A stretch of DNA of 64,000 bases from a virus, in the IMG/VR virus record IMGVR_UViG_3300032304_000763, positions 1 to 64,000 of that record; one strand, written 5' to 3'. Shown piece by piece: positions 1-11,500 of the stretch. Positions within the stretch are counted from its first letter, which is position 1. Every line of letters starts with the position of its first letter. The translations under genes were made by a program, and so were the position numbers. Under the pieces are notes generated by a model. That model made no database searches and was not told the DNA's origin. It worked only from the letters and a program-made list of their open reading frames with translations.

Positions 1-1
1 C

Positions 2-2083
2 GATCTTATACATACAGGATCAGTATCACACACTGGCGATTATATCCTAAATGGAAATCTCACAGTTAGTTCTTTTGCTCAATTTGAAAATATCCGCATT
101 GATGGAAATCAACTTTCTACTACTGATTCAAACAGCAATTTAGAACTTATTGCCAGCGGCTCTGGCATTGTATCAATACCTAGTAACAATGTAATAGTTG
201 GTCAAGACCTAACTGTTAACGGTTCATTGACTGTTGAAAACTTATCCCTTACTATATTAGAAACTGAAATTGTTCAAACCAGCGATATCCGTATCCAGAA
301 TAATTTTGTAACTACTACGCTGTCTAATTCGGATTTAGAATTACGTGCCAATGGCACTGGTAGAGTATTAATTCCTACAGCAGACTTTGTTGTAGAGAAC
401 GATCTAACAGTTCAAGGCGACACTGAGTTACAAACAACCACAATTACAGGTACATTAACACAAAACGGAAATACTGTTCACACAGGTAATACCACACAAA
501 CCGGCAATTACATTCTTAACGGTAATCTAGATGTCAGCGGCTTTGCTGAAATTGCTGACATACAGATCAATGGCAATCAAATTTCGTCAAAGAGCGGATA
601 TAATCTAGTACTAGACGCACCTGGGTCGGGAATTGTTTATGTTCCTGAGAACGATGTTCTTATTGAAAATGATTTATTTGTTAACGGAACACTATATGCC
701 AATAATATTATTGGTACTTTTGGATCATTACAATCAAACGAAATTGACACAGGTGATATTGTTGTTCGTGGTAACAGGATTACCACAACATTATCTAATT
801 CAGATTTAGAATTACGTGCCAATGGTGCTGGGTCTGTGATAATTGACGGCACAGACTTAATTGTTAACGGCGGCCTGGTAGTAAACCCAAATGCTCAACT
901 TAATAATACACAGATTACAGGAACATTAACCCACACTGGCATAGCTAATCACACAGGTACTGTTAATCAAACCGGTGCGTTTAACCTCACAGGTAATATA
1001 GACATTACCGGAACTGCTCAGTTTAATAATATTCGAGTAGAAGGCAACGTAATTAGCACAACAACTCCGGGCAGTGATTTAACATTTCAAGCAACCGGTG
1101 CTGGAATTATCAATGTTCCGTTTAATGACGTCAGAATTGCCCAAAATCTTTCTGTGACAGGCGATGTAACAACCACAGATATTGTTGCGTCTAATTCCAT
1201 ATCTGCCCCGACTCTTACGCTAGGCTCGGTTACTATCAGTGGTAACTTAATCACAACCAACGTATCTAACAGCAACTTAGAATTACGAGCCAACGGGGTT
1301 GGCGCTGTTGAAATTGAGTCAATTGTTATAAATCAGAATCAAATAACTACCCAAACTGATACCAATTTAGTAATCGCACCAAACGGCACTGGAATAGTTG
1401 ACTTCCAAGGCACACAGGCTGTTCGATTGCCTAGAGGAACAGACGGGCAAAGACCAACTGGCCTAACAGGACAGGTTAGATATAATACTGACCGTAATTA
1501 CTATGAAGGATTTGATGGATCTAACTGGCGCAGATTAGACGGTGTCTACGATCTAGATGAAAACACATACATTACACCAGAAACAACTCCTGGTGCCAAT
1601 GATAATACTATTTCTTTTTACATTAACGGGCTGAATAAAGCCAGTTTAACTGCTACTACTTTTTCTACAAGTAACCTCGATATAGGTAATATAAATATCA
1701 CAGGTAATACAGTTTCTACTACCAATACTGATGGGAATTTAGTACTAGCTCCTAATGGTACTGGTAGCACAGTAATTGGGTTTTTTGCTTTAAGAAATAA
1801 CACAATTACCAACACGCAAGCAGATACTATTACTTCGTTTAATCAAACAGGTACCGGATATTTTAAAATTGCTGGTACTAACGGATTTGTTCTTCCGAGA
1901 GGCAGGGTTGATCAAAGAGGAGCATTAGTTGAAACAGGTATGATGCGTTTTAACACCACAGATAGTCGTGTTGAAGTGTATGATGGGTCACAGTGGGTAT
2001 CAGCAGCAGGTAGTTCAGGAAGCGGCATTACACTTTCTGAAGCAGAAGGACTAGCAATTACTACAGCATTAATTTTTGGATGA
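2..2083 (+). CDS. Repeat-containing tail fibre protein, 5' truncated
   Basis: The reading frame is open from base 2 to the stop at 2083 (693 residues visible) and the true start lies upstream of the window. The protein is low in Lys and Cys, rich in Asn, Thr, Gly and Ile, and made of degenerate repeats of roughly 90-100 residues. Each has an NGNxI-type turn, a SNSDLELRANG-like strand and a VNGxLTV-like strand. Copies of the LELRANG motif occur at about 340, 815 and 1280, with a divergent one near 140. The last 230 residues contain two LPRG...MRFNT/VRYNT...WR/WV segments typical of phage fibre ends. Beta-solenoid or trimeric fibre structure is inferred from this pattern. It is followed after 8 bases by another small virion-like gene. 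Exact fibre position is unknown. Confidence 0.75.
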   Translation, partial: DLIHTGSVSHTGDYILNGNLTVSSFAQFENIRIDGNQLSTTDSNSNLELIASGSGIVSIPSNNVIVGQDLTVNGSLTVENLSLTILETEIVQTSDIRIQNNFVTTTLSNSDLELRANGTGRVLIPTADFVVENDLTVQGDTELQTTTITGTLTQNGNTVHTGNTTQTGNYILNGNLDVSGFAEIADIQINGNQISSKSGYNLVLDAPGSGIVYVPENDVLIENDLFVNGTLYANNIIGTFGSLQSNEIDTGDIVVRGNRITTTLSNSDLELRANGAGSVIIDGTDLIVNGGLVVNPNAQLNNTQITGTLTHTGIANHTGTVNQTGAFNLTGNIDITGTAQFNNIRVEGNVISTTTPGSDLTFQATGAGIINVPFNDVRIAQNLSVTGDVTTTDIVASNSISAPTLTLGSVTISGNLITTNVSNSNLELRANGVGAVEIESIVINQNQITTQTDTNLVIAPNGTGIVDFQGTQAVRLPRGTDGQRPTGLTGQVRYNTDRNYYEGFDGSNWRRLDGVYDLDENTYITPETTPGANDNTISFYINGLNKASLTATTFSTSNLDIGNINITGNTVSTTNTDGNLVLAPNGTGSTVIGFFALRNNTITNTQADTITSFNQTGTGYFKIAGTNGFVLPRGRVDQRGALVETGMMRFNTTDSRVEVYDGSQWVSAAGSSGSGITLSEAEGLAITTALIFG

Positions 2084-2091
2084 TAATATAA

Positions 2092-2421
2092 ATGGCAACG
2101 TTTTTTAGAAATAAAGTAGTTAAAGATTTAGGTACTGCTGCGGTTCATATGATTGAAACCACAGCAACTAGTCGTACTACAATAATTGGTCTTAGTATGA
2201 CCAACCTAACATCAGCCACTATCAAAGTCAGTATTACCTTAACTGATAATACTTCTACCACAGGATATTTCATAAAAGATGTTACCATTCCACCAAATCA
2301 AAGTTTGCGAGTAATTAATGGTGGTGAAAAATTAGTTATGGCAGAGAATAATTTATTAGCAGCATTTGCCGACAGAAACGATGCTGCTGATGTGATAGTT
2401 AGTTATGTTGAGATTGTTTAA
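2092..2421 (+). CDS. Small beta-rich virion-associated protein
   Basis: This 109-residue protein starts at an ATG 8 bases after the fibre stop. Alternating hydrophobic and Thr/Ser residues suggest a small beta-sandwich. The middle reads as strand-turn-strand (TIIGLSMTNL, then TIKVSITLTD), followed by an IPPNQSLRV segment. Its size and strand pattern resemble the 106-residue protein at 14557-14877, so both may be copies of one fold. It sits between two fibre genes, which suggests a fibre tip, adaptor or decoration protein. No enzymatic motif is visible. The function is inferred from context only. Confidence 0.5.
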   Translation: MATFFRNKVVKDLGTAAVHMIETTATSRTTIIGLSMTNLTSATIKVSITLTDNTSTTGYFIKDVTIPPNQSLRVINGGEKLVMAENNLLAAFADRNDAADVIVSYVEIV

Positions 2422-2432
2422 GGAGAGCAACA

Positions 2433-2792
2433 ATGGCCTATTATATTGGTGATTATAACGTAGAAGGAATTTTAGGCGTTGGCGTTCCTAGATTTTTCTA
2501 TGGACTTAGAAAAACAGAAGGTGGCGAATTGTACCTGGGTCGATTAGATCAACTAAGTGCTGATGATGTAATTGAAGTTAATCAGCCCGGAACTCCCGAA
2601 GACAACTATAATGATTTTGAAGTAGGCATTGACTTCTTAGAAGGCCGAGATGTAAACCACGATGTGGTTTATAATAATCTAACCTACGAACAATATCGCT
2701 GGGATAATAGAAATTTATATTATTACATAGACGAAGACGGCCAACTGGTTGTGAGAATCAGTGAAGAGTACGTGTATCCTACAGGAATATAA
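2433..2792 (+). CDS. Hypothetical protein between fibre genes
   Basis: This 119-residue acidic, Tyr- and Asp-rich protein follows the Shine-Dalgarno sequence AGGAGA at a good distance from the ATG. The N-terminus contains a GILGVGVPRFFYGLRK segment and the C-terminal half is aromatic (YRWDNRNLYYYI). I do not recognise a family. There is no signal peptide or membrane segment. Its position directly ahead of the first giant fibre, separated by 10 bases, suggests a structural or fibre-assembly role, but the sequence does not prove it. Confidence 0.5.
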   Translation: MAYYIGDYNVEGILGVGVPRFFYGLRKTEGGELYLGRLDQLSADDVIEVNQPGTPEDNYNDFEVGIDFLEGRDVNHDVVYNNLTYEQYRWDNRNLYYYIDEDGQLVVRISEEYVYPTGI

Positions 2793-2802
2793 GAGATAAG
2801 TT

Positions 2803-5800
2803 ATGGCAGAATTTAAATTAAGTCGATTAAAATTTACCTGGAAAGGTGACTGGACTCCAAATTTTAACTACATCATTGACGATGTTGTTAGATATGGCGG
2901 TAAGAGTTTTGTGTGTATTCAGCGACACACTGCTTCTAATGTGAGTTTCTATTCAGATTTAGAATTTATAAATCAGCAAACTATTCCGGCATCTAGTGAA
3001 CCACGCTGGGAATTGATGTTTGACGGCTACGAGTGGCGTGGCGACTGGACTGAATTTACTGTTTATAACGTTGGCGATATTGTAAAATATAAGGCTATTT
3101 CTTATATCTGTATTGAATCACACACTTCAAACACTAATCTAAATGGCCTAGAAAGCAACCAAGCTAAATGGGTATCGTATGCTAGATCAGACGAATGGAA
3201 AGGAGATTGGCAACCAGCAACTTTGTATTCTGCTAGAGATGTTGTAAAATACGGCGGTATTGTTTATCGGTGTGTTGCTAGAAATATATCAAACGATGTC
3301 ACCGTTGGATTAGAGGGAAGTTCTGCCTCTTGGGAAATTGTTAATCCTGCCCAACAGTGGAGACAGGCATGGGCTACTAACACACGATATAGAATAAACG
3401 ACATTGTAAAATACGGTGGTATTGTTTACAGATGTATCGATGGTCACACTTCTGCTCAAGCAATAGCTGACGGTCTAGAACTCAATCAGGCAGACTGGGA
3501 AATCGTTTTTGAAAATATTGAATATAAAGGCAACTGGGTCCCGCAGGTATTGACTCCTCCGACTAGCCCGGGTGTTCGATACAAACGCAACGATCTTGTC
3601 AAGTATGGTGCTAATCAGTGGATTTGTATTAATCATCACACAAGTACCGATGTCTTTGATCTATCAAACTGGCAATTGTATGTTCCAGGTTTTGAATATG
3701 AAGAAGAATGGAGCACTACAACAGTATATCAACGCGGCGACGTGGTCAAGTACGGTGGCTACTCTTATGAAGCATTAAACAATAACGTAGGGCAAATCCC
3801 GTCAACTTCAGCTGTACTCAACGATGATAGTTCTATCGCTTTTTGGAAATTATTAGTTATCGGATATAGAGTATCCGGTGACTGGGAAAACAATACCGCA
3901 TATTTTGTTGGTGATGTTGTAAGAAGAGGCGGACAAGTTTATACTGCTATCAAAGATACACTAACAGATCCAAACGAAAGTATAACTGATTGGGAACTAG
4001 TTATTCCCGGTGAAACATATAGAAAAGAATGGGAATTAAATGAAACTTATTTAATCGGTGATGTTGTAGTATTTGAGGAAAACACATACCGATGCCTGAC
4101 CAAACACCTCGCTACTAACGTAGATCAGCGTCCCGATAATGACTACGATAATAACTTATGGACACTATTAATTCGAGGAGAACCCACTAACAGTTTAAGA
4201 TACCAAGGTGATATTAAGGTATTTGGACTTACTGAAGACGGTAGTTCTGTTGATCAATCGAGACTGCCAATCGGCGATCCCGGCCAAACTCTCCGAGTGG
4301 TAGATAATGCTCCGTCTTGGGAAACATTTAACCAAACACAAAAAGTTTACTATGTGAGTACTGAGGGAGCAGATACTGCGGACAACGGTACAAGTTTGAA
4401 TAGTGCTTTTAGAACAATAAAATACGCCTGCGATTTTGCTACAGGCCCAGCAACCATATTTGTAAAGGCAGGAGTCTACTCGGAGATTCTACCAATACGT
4501 GTGCCAAGAGACGTTGCTATTGTTGGAGAGGAATTGCGAAGCACGGTTGTTGAACCTTTATATGATCCCAATAACATTTCGTTTGATATAAGCGGAGATC
4601 CGTTTATTGATCCCCTTGATTACAGACTAGATGACATGTTTCACGTTAATAACGGATCAGGACTGAGAAATATGACCTTTAGAGGGTTAAACGGAACCCT
4701 TAGCGGTATTAATCAATACGGTACTCGTAGACCGACAGCAGGGGCGTATGTATCGCTAGACCCCGGCAATGGTCCAACAGACAGTTCTGTATGGATTACT
4801 ACAAAATCATGCTATGTACAAAACGTTACTACATTTGGTAACGGATGTACCGGATTAAAAGTAGACGGTGCTTTACACGGTGGCGGTAATAAATCAATTG
4901 TGGCCAACGACTTTACGCAGGTCCTTAGTGATGGCATCGGAGCTTGGGTAACTAATAACGGATTATCAGAATTAGTTTCAATATTCTCATATTATGGACA
5001 CATGGGATACCTAGCAGAAAACGGTGGTAAGATTCGTGCTACTAACGGTAATAGTTCGTATGGTACATACGGGTGTGTAGCCGAAGGTGTTGATGAATCA
5101 GAAACACCTGCTGAGGGATTTCTTAATAATCGAACTACAGAAGCAGCCGTAGAAAGTGCGTTTTCTGGAGAAGCCAACGATGAAATTTTAAATTTAGAAT
5201 TTTCTAATGCTGGTGAGAATTATACTTCAGCAACATTTACTTTTGTTGGTTCTGGTACTGGAGCTGCTGTGATAGCAGACGAATTCAGAGACCGTGGAGT
5301 ATTTGAGTGGCGACTGTTAGACCCAGATGATGGTGAATTTCTAGGTGGCGGGGGCTTCCAGTCTACGGGTAACAATGCCCAGATTGGTAATACAACCGGA
5401 ATTACTATTGCGTCCAACGACGAAGCATTCGAAACTGATTACATTGGTTGTAGAATTATCATCACCAGCGGCACTGGAACTGGTCAATATGGAACTATCG
5501 GGTCATATGATATTATTTCTAAACGCATTGATGTATACAACGAATACAATGGCGAACTAGGATGGACACACGTAATTGCTGGTTATCCTTTAGCGGCAAT
5601 ACTAGATACTACAACAGTATACAGAATTGAACCACGCCCAATCACAGCCGCTCCAACATACACAACCGCAGAATCAGTCGGTGATAATAGATATTTTGCT
5701 GATTCTGTATATATACCAACATTTAATAGATTCCTAGCAGTAGGTAAAGAACTCCCCCTTTTAACTGGAATAATATATGAAGGCAGCAACGAAACAAATT

Positions 5801-8517
5801 TAGCCAAGGTTAATGCTACTTCTAATACAGACGTTTATACCGCAATTGCCTGGGATGGAGCCGATACTGTACTCGCTGTAACTCTTGGAAGCTCAGCAAT
5901 AGTTGGTGTATGGAACGGATCATCTTTCACTTATTCGTCAATTTTTTCTAACATTGGCATCGCTGGCAGTAGAAACGTTGCCGGCGGCAATGGAAAATTT
6001 GTAGCTACTTCCCCAGCAGCATCTACATCAGTAGCAGTATATACTGTAGCATCTTCAACATGGTCAACAGTGTCTGTTCCGGTCACAGCACCATGGGTAG
6101 CTGTGGCATACGGCAAAAATAAATTTGTAGCAATTGCTCGAGACGGTAAAACTATAACCAGCACCAACGGCTCTTCTTGGACTGCTGGCTCCGATATTCC
6201 AACGTTTGGTGACTCTACACAGCCTATCTGGGTTGATATGTGTTACGGAAATAACAGATTTGTAGCTATATCTAGTAACTCTAACGCAGTGGCCTACAGC
6301 TTTAATGGAGTTGACTGGTATCTGTCAACTCTACCGTTTGATACCGCATGGAATCGAATCAGCTACGCTCAGGGTTTATTCGTTGCTGTTAGTAGCAGTA
6401 ACACTCAGTTCGTAGCAGTATCAGACAGCGGCGGGTTTGCATGGGAATTAAAAGCATTGCCCGCTAGCATTTCAGATAGAACAACCGCAGCATTTATACC
6501 TAACACTGATTCAAGAGGTCGATGGGTAGTGCTATCGTCAGAATTAGGCAGCGGTAATATATCTACCTTCCAGTACGGTGCTACTTTTAGAGGAAGACCG
6601 ATCATTTCTGGAGGAAGAATACGAAGTATGAAAATATGGGAGCCTGGTAGTGGTTACATCGCCCAGCCAGCCTTTACGTTTTCTGACCCGGTCTCTACAT
6701 CTCAGCCTAATTACGAATTTAGAATAGGCAATGGCGTTTTGGCAAATCCTACGTTCTTAAATCGAGGTATAGGTTACAAAACTTCAACCACCCGAGTAAC
6801 TGTGGCCGGCGATGGTTATGCTGATGTCTACGAGCTAGGCGGTAATATTATCGTTGACGGAGCACCAAGAGTAGTTAGAACAGGTGCTAACTTTGAGTTA
6901 AACACTGTAAGTTGGACACCTTCGGTGCTGCCAATATCCGGTCCTTGGGGAGGAGCAACTGTAGGCAGCGATAAATTTGTAGCAATAACCTATCAAGGTA
7001 TTGGTTTATCTCAAATTGTTTATTCAGCCAACGGCACTGGATGGACCTCAACTACAATACCGGTTCAGCGTGATTGGAGAGATATCAAGTATGCCAACGG
7101 TGTGTATATTGCTGTTGCTTACGGAACAGTTTTTGCTAGAAGTACTAACGGAATAAGTTGGACTACGGTCACAGTCCCAACAGCAAACTGGACATCCGTA
7201 GACTTTGTCAACGATAGATGGACAGTGATATCCAACGGATCAGCTAGTGCGTTATATTCTGTTGATAATGGTCTAACATGGTTGTCGTCATCGTTGCCAA
7301 TCAGTGCCAACTGGGTTAAAGTTAAGCACGGTGTAAATAATTTTGTGGCTATTGCTGAAAACAGTGACAAAGTCGCAATTTCGTTAGACGGCCAAACATG
7401 GCTTATCCGTACAATAACAGCAACACAAGAATGGTCAGATTTAGCATATGGCAACGATCATTTGATACTAATTGCGAAAAATACCGATGAGTTTGCTGTA
7501 TCTGAAGATGACGGCAACACATGGGATGTATTAGCAGCACCCGACACTGACGACTGGTCACATATTATTTTTGCCAATAGGAAATTTGTATTGTTTTCAG
7601 GCACAGGATCAGCAACATATTCTTCTAGACTAGGTTTAGATTGGCTAGAAAGAGATCTGCCAATTAGTGATCCAACAGCCGCTGTAGCAGGACTGAACAA
7701 GTATCTTGTACTGTCAGATAACAATGCTGCTGTAGCATCAGACGGCTCAGATAATCGAGTGTACAGAGTGTTAACTGTTGATGTTCTTAGCGGAGCGCCA
7801 GGCAACTATAGATTAGCTGTTAGGGTAGCTCCGGATTTTAGTAGAACAACAAGTCCACCGCATAACACCCCCATTGAAATACGAGAAAAATACAGTCAGG
7901 TACGACTAACTGGTCATGACTTCTTAGATATTGGCACAGGAAACTTTGAACAAACAAATTATCCTGCCTTATATACTCAGGGAACTTTATCAAGAGCACC
8001 AGAAAACGAAGTATATAATAGGGGTGGCGGTCGAGTATTTTATACAAGTACTGACCAAGACGGTAACTTTAGAGTTGGTGAATTGTTTGCTGTTGAACAG
8101 GCCACTGGTGTTGTAACAATTAGTGCTGATTATTTTGATCTAGGCGGCTTATCAGAACTTAGATTGGGTGGTATCCGTGTTGGCGGTACTGGAGTAGTTA
8201 TTAGAGAATTTTCAACAGATGTTACATTTGCTGCTGATTCAAATAATGTTGTCCCAACACAAAGAGCAATTAAAGCATTTGTTTCTAGACGTATTTCGGG
8301 AGGCGGCTCTGAAGCTGCTACGGGTACACTAGTAGCAGGTACTGTTAGAATAGGTGGACCGAATAATATCGGTAGTACAACAAATACCTATGTAAACATA
8401 CCGGTAAATGTTAATATTAGGAAGGGTATTTCGGGAATGATGCTGGCTATGAGCATGTTCTCAGACGGGTTTAATAGCAATCTTGATGGGCAAGAGGTAG
8501 GAAGGGATTTAGGTTAA
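2803..8517 (+). CDS. Giant tail fibre with chitin-binding-like repeats (1904 aa)
   Basis: Residues 1-460 hold about eight repeats of roughly 50-60 residues with the pattern W-x-G-x-W...Y-x-x-x-D-V-V-[KR]-Y-G-G...Y-x-C-x-x-x-H-T-[AS]. This is the signature of CBM5/12-type carbohydrate-binding modules in phage fibres. From about residue 514 a segment starting YYVSTEGAD leads into a helix-like region with FVKAGVYSE, GEELRSTVV and a Gly/Asn-rich core up to about 750, resembling a pectate-lyase-like right-handed beta-helix. Residues about 1000-1230 and 1365-1645 carry BNR/kelch-like repeats (FVAIA...S.DG..W). The C-terminus contains VRLTGHDFLDIGTGNF and FYTSTDQDGNFRVGELF. The gene is paralogous along its length to the next one. 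Likely role: host-surface recognition at the tail or baseplate. Confidence 0.8.
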   Translation: MAEFKLSRLKFTWKGDWTPNFNYIIDDVVRYGGKSFVCIQRHTASNVSFYSDLEFINQQTIPASSEPRWELMFDGYEWRGDWTEFTVYNVGDIVKYKAISYICIESHTSNTNLNGLESNQAKWVSYARSDEWKGDWQPATLYSARDVVKYGGIVYRCVARNISNDVTVGLEGSSASWEIVNPAQQWRQAWATNTRYRINDIVKYGGIVYRCIDGHTSAQAIADGLELNQADWEIVFENIEYKGNWVPQVLTPPTSPGVRYKRNDLVKYGANQWICINHHTSTDVFDLSNWQLYVPGFEYEEEWSTTTVYQRGDVVKYGGYSYEALNNNVGQIPSTSAVLNDDSSIAFWKLLVIGYRVSGDWENNTAYFVGDVVRRGGQVYTAIKDTLTDPNESITDWELVIPGETYRKEWELNETYLIGDVVVFEENTYRCLTKHLATNVDQRPDNDYDNNLWTLLIRGEPTNSLRYQGDIKVFGLTEDGSSVDQSRLPIGDPGQTLRVVDNAPSWETFNQTQKVYYVSTEGADTADNGTSLNSAFRTIKYACDFATGPATIFVKAGVYSEILPIRVPRDVAIVGEELRSTVVEPLYDPNNISFDISGDPFIDPLDYRLDDMFHVNNGSGLRNMTFRGLNGTLSGINQYGTRRPTAGAYVSLDPGNGPTDSSVWITTKSCYVQNVTTFGNGCTGLKVDGALHGGGNKSIVANDFTQVLSDGIGAWVTNNGLSELVSIFSYYGHMGYLAENGGKIRATNGNSSYGTYGCVAEGVDESETPAEGFLNNRTTEAAVESAFSGEANDEILNLEFSNAGENYTSATFTFVGSGTGAAVIADEFRDRGVFEWRLLDPDDGEFLGGGGFQSTGNNAQIGNTTGITIASNDEAFETDYIGCRIIITSGTGTGQYGTIGSYDIISKRIDVYNEYNGELGWTHVIAGYPLAAILDTTTVYRIEPRPITAAPTYTTAESVGDNRYFADSVYIPTFNRFLAVGKELPLLTGIIYEGSNETNLAKVNATSNTDVYTAIAWDGADTVLAVTLGSSAIVGVWNGSSFTYSSIFSNIGIAGSRNVAGGNGKFVATSPAASTSVAVYTVASSTWSTVSVPVTAPWVAVAYGKNKFVAIARDGKTITSTNGSSWTAGSDIPTFGDSTQPIWVDMCYGNNRFVAISSNSNAVAYSFNGVDWYLSTLPFDTAWNRISYAQGLFVAVSSSNTQFVAVSDSGGFAWELKALPASISDRTTAAFIPNTDSRGRWVVLSSELGSGNISTFQYGATFRGRPIISGGRIRSMKIWEPGSGYIAQPAFTFSDPVSTSQPNYEFRIGNGVLANPTFLNRGIGYKTSTTRVTVAGDGYADVYELGGNIIVDGAPRVVRTGANFELNTVSWTPSVLPISGPWGGATVGSDKFVAITYQGIGLSQIVYSANGTGWTSTTIPVQRDWRDIKYANGVYIAVAYGTVFARSTNGISWTTVTVPTANWTSVDFVNDRWTVISNGSASALYSVDNGLTWLSSSLPISANWVKVKHGVNNFVAIAENSDKVAISLDGQTWLIRTITATQEWSDLAYGNDHLILIAKNTDEFAVSEDDGNTWDVLAAPDTDDWSHIIFANRKFVLFSGTGSATYSSRLGLDWLERDLPISDPTAAVAGLNKYLVLSDNNAAVASDGSDNRVYRVLTVDVLSGAPGNYRLAVRVAPDFSRTTSPPHNTPIEIREKYSQVRLTGHDFLDIGTGNFEQTNYPALYTQGTLSRAPENEVYNRGGGRVFYTSTDQDGNFRVGELFAVEQATGVVTISADYFDLGGLSELRLGGIRVGGTGVVIREFSTDVTFAADSNNVVPTQRAIKAFVSRRISGGGSEAATGTLVAGTVRIGGPNNIGSTTNTYVNIPVNVNIRKGISGMMLAMSMFSDGFNSNLDGQEVGRDLG

Positions 8518-8528
8518 AATCATATTAG

Positions 8529-8535
8529 ATAAATA
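8529..8535 (+). promoter_or_regulatory. T4-type late promoter core (ATAAATA)
   Basis: ATAAATA lies 24 bases before the ATG at 8560, with a Shine-Dalgarno-like CGGAGTC between them. It belongs to the class with a normal leader. Confidence 0.6.
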
Positions 8536-8559
8536 TGGTATCGAATATCGGAGTCATCG

Positions 8560-11500
8560 ATGGCAGAGTTTAAATTAGGTAGAATTAGATTTGTATGGAA
8601 AGGTGAGTGGATCTCAGGGACTTCTTACCTTAAAGACGACGTAGTACGTGTAAACGGTCGTGTTTATATCTGCGTTATAGGTCATACAGCAGATCCAGAT
8701 TTTTATGTAGATGCGGATAATTTTCCAGCACGGTGGAATCAGGCCAGTGATGGCCAAACGTGGCGCGGAGATTGGACTCCAGACACACTATATTATGAAA
8801 ACGACATAGTCAAATACGGCGGACAACTATATATTTGTTTAGTTGGACATACTTCAAATGCTGATGTAAGTGTTGGTCTAGAAGTCGACTTAGATCTTGG
8901 TGATAGTACACAGACCAAGTGGGATCAATTTGCTGAAGGATTTGATTGGAAAGGCGATTGGACAACCAACACTAGATACAAATTAAACGACATTGTCAAA
9001 TACGGTGGTAATACGTATTTGTGTAATCTGGGACACACTTCAGCACCAACCGCGGCTATGGGATTAGAAGGTCTTGATAGATTAACACCGGGACAGACAG
9101 AAGATCTTAATAAATGGGATCAATTCTCAGAAGCATTTGATTGGAAAGGTGACTGGACTCCAGGAACTCGATATAAAATCAATGACGTAGTATCTTTTGG
9201 TGGCACATCGTATGTGTGTAACGAAGGACATCCTGCGGCAGCAACATTTGTTCTTGGCCTAGAAGCTGACCAAGGCAAGTGGGATTATTTCAATCAAGGC
9301 ATTGAATATCTTGGTTTATGGGATGCCGAAGACCAGAATTATAAAGTAAACGATCTTGTTAAAAACGGTAACGGCATTTACATCTGTTTACAGAAACATT
9401 CATCATCATTGTCTAGAACATTTGAGCAAGATGAAGACTCCGGTTACTGGGGAGAATTTTTAGAAGGTATTCAGTTTGAAGATAGTTGGAACAGTTCAAC
9501 AATTTATCAACCTGGTGATATTATTACCTATGGTGGTTATGCGTATGTGGCTACAACAAATCATAGCAATATTAAACCTACCCAGGCCGTAACCGGTTCG
9601 CAGAACTGGGATCTGTTTACCACAGCATTTAAATTCCAACAAAACTGGAATTTATCTGCCAATTATAGAGTAGGCGATGTTGTAAGATTAAGCGGCTTTA
9701 CTTATGTTGCCATTGCTGATAATACTAATCAAAAGCCTCCAAACTTAACATACTGGGAACAATTAAATCCTGGTATTCGTTGGCTAGGAGCATGGGCAAA
9801 CGGCTATGGATATGTGTTAGGTGATGCAGTTCGTTATGGACCTAATAGTTATGTCTGCGTAAATGCTCATACATCAGCATCTGCTACAAATAGACCAGAC
9901 ATTGATGTTACTGGAACTGTTTGGAACTTGTTAGCCAACGGCCAAGAATCATCTGTGTTAACCACACAAGGTGACCTTGTCTACTACGGCGGTGCTGGTC
10001 CAACAAGATTACCAATCGGAGCAGACGGCCAAGTATTAGTCGTTGGCAATGCCCAAGCACCCGAGTGGAGATATTGGGGTGAAGTTGATCAGTTATATTA
10101 TGTGAGTTTAGATGGAGTTGATCAAACAGCACCCGCCTACGGTGTTACTCTAGACAAGCCTTGGAGAACAGTACGATACGCTGCTGAGCAGATTGAAAAA
10201 GGTACTAGAAATCCTCAAGCAGCACGTCTACTGGAAATTAATAGACAGTTTGTACAGCGGGAAACAGTACAGTGGATCAACTATCAGATTGCCAACAATA
10301 TCTCACCGTTCGTATCTAGTTTTTCTTACGATACAACCAAGTGTGAACGAGATGTTGGACTAATCATCGATGCTATCCTATGGGATATACGTCATGGTGG
10401 CAATGCTAGATCTAGAAAAGCAGCAGTTGAGTATGTAACTAATGCTTCTACATTTTATGGATTAGGTCAAAAAGAAGAAACTGTAGCAGCAATCAACTAC
10501 GCAATAACCACATTAGTTAACACTGCGGTATTGTTAAACGCTGCCCCAGCTACAAACTATCAAGTTACTAACAGTGTTCCTGTCAATGACAGAATTTTAC
10601 AGATTATTGACACAGATTTTGTAGCAGAAACTCTGTCATTCGCAGAGATAGCTAGTTTAAAATCATTGATCACAGTGGCGATCAGTGGAGGCACACTAGG
10701 CAGCGTTGGAGCAGAAGTAAAACCACAGAGAACAATTCTAGTTAAAACAGGAGTATTCTTTGAAACTCTTCCAATTATTGTGCCAGTGGACACAGCAGTA
10801 GTAGGTGATGAACTACGTTCAACAAATATTAGACCAGCAGCGTCACAAGTTGACATTACCGATGTTCCAAAAAGTTTAGATGCCCTATCACGAATTAGTG
10901 CTATTATCAGCAATATTGTACAAGGCACTACTGTAACAAAAACGACAACGGGTTCAAACCCTAATACGTTGTCTCAGAGTCAAACTAAACCATTTGCCAC
11001 TGCTACTCAGGGAACACTGTTAACTGGGCTAATGACTAACGCAACAGCATACATTAACTTTTACGTTAATAGCACTGGATCTGCTCCAGCAATGACAGGG
11101 TCAAATGCTGCTGCTAGTTTGTATAATGTATATGCTGCTATTAGACAGCTTGAACTTAATAGAGAATTTATTGTAGCAGAAGTTCAAGCATATATCGCAT
11201 TGACATATTCCGGCTATGCTGTTCTCACAGAATATGTCAATGAATACATTGATGCGATGAAATATGATTTAGCCTACACTGGAAATTATAGAACACTAAC
11301 AGCCGCAAAGTGGTATGTAAGAAGTGTAAATGGGTCTATCGCAGAAAACATGTTCTTGGTTAGAAACGCAACAGGCGTTAGAAATCTAACTGTTCAAGGA
11401 TTAACTGGTACACTAGGAGCTCCTAATGCCTACGGTACTCGTAGACCAACAGCAGGTGCCTACACTTCTTTAGATCCGGGATGGGGTCCAAATGACGAAG

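Noticed and set aside
2803-4100. CRISPR-like array from regularly spaced repeats
   Set aside because: The periodicity is at the protein level (binding modules within one open frame). The DNA repeats are degenerate and there are no unique spacers.
7119-7805. Two antisense open frames of 111 and 115 residues
   Set aside because: They lie opposite the BNR-like repeats of the first giant fibre and show no independent coding signs.
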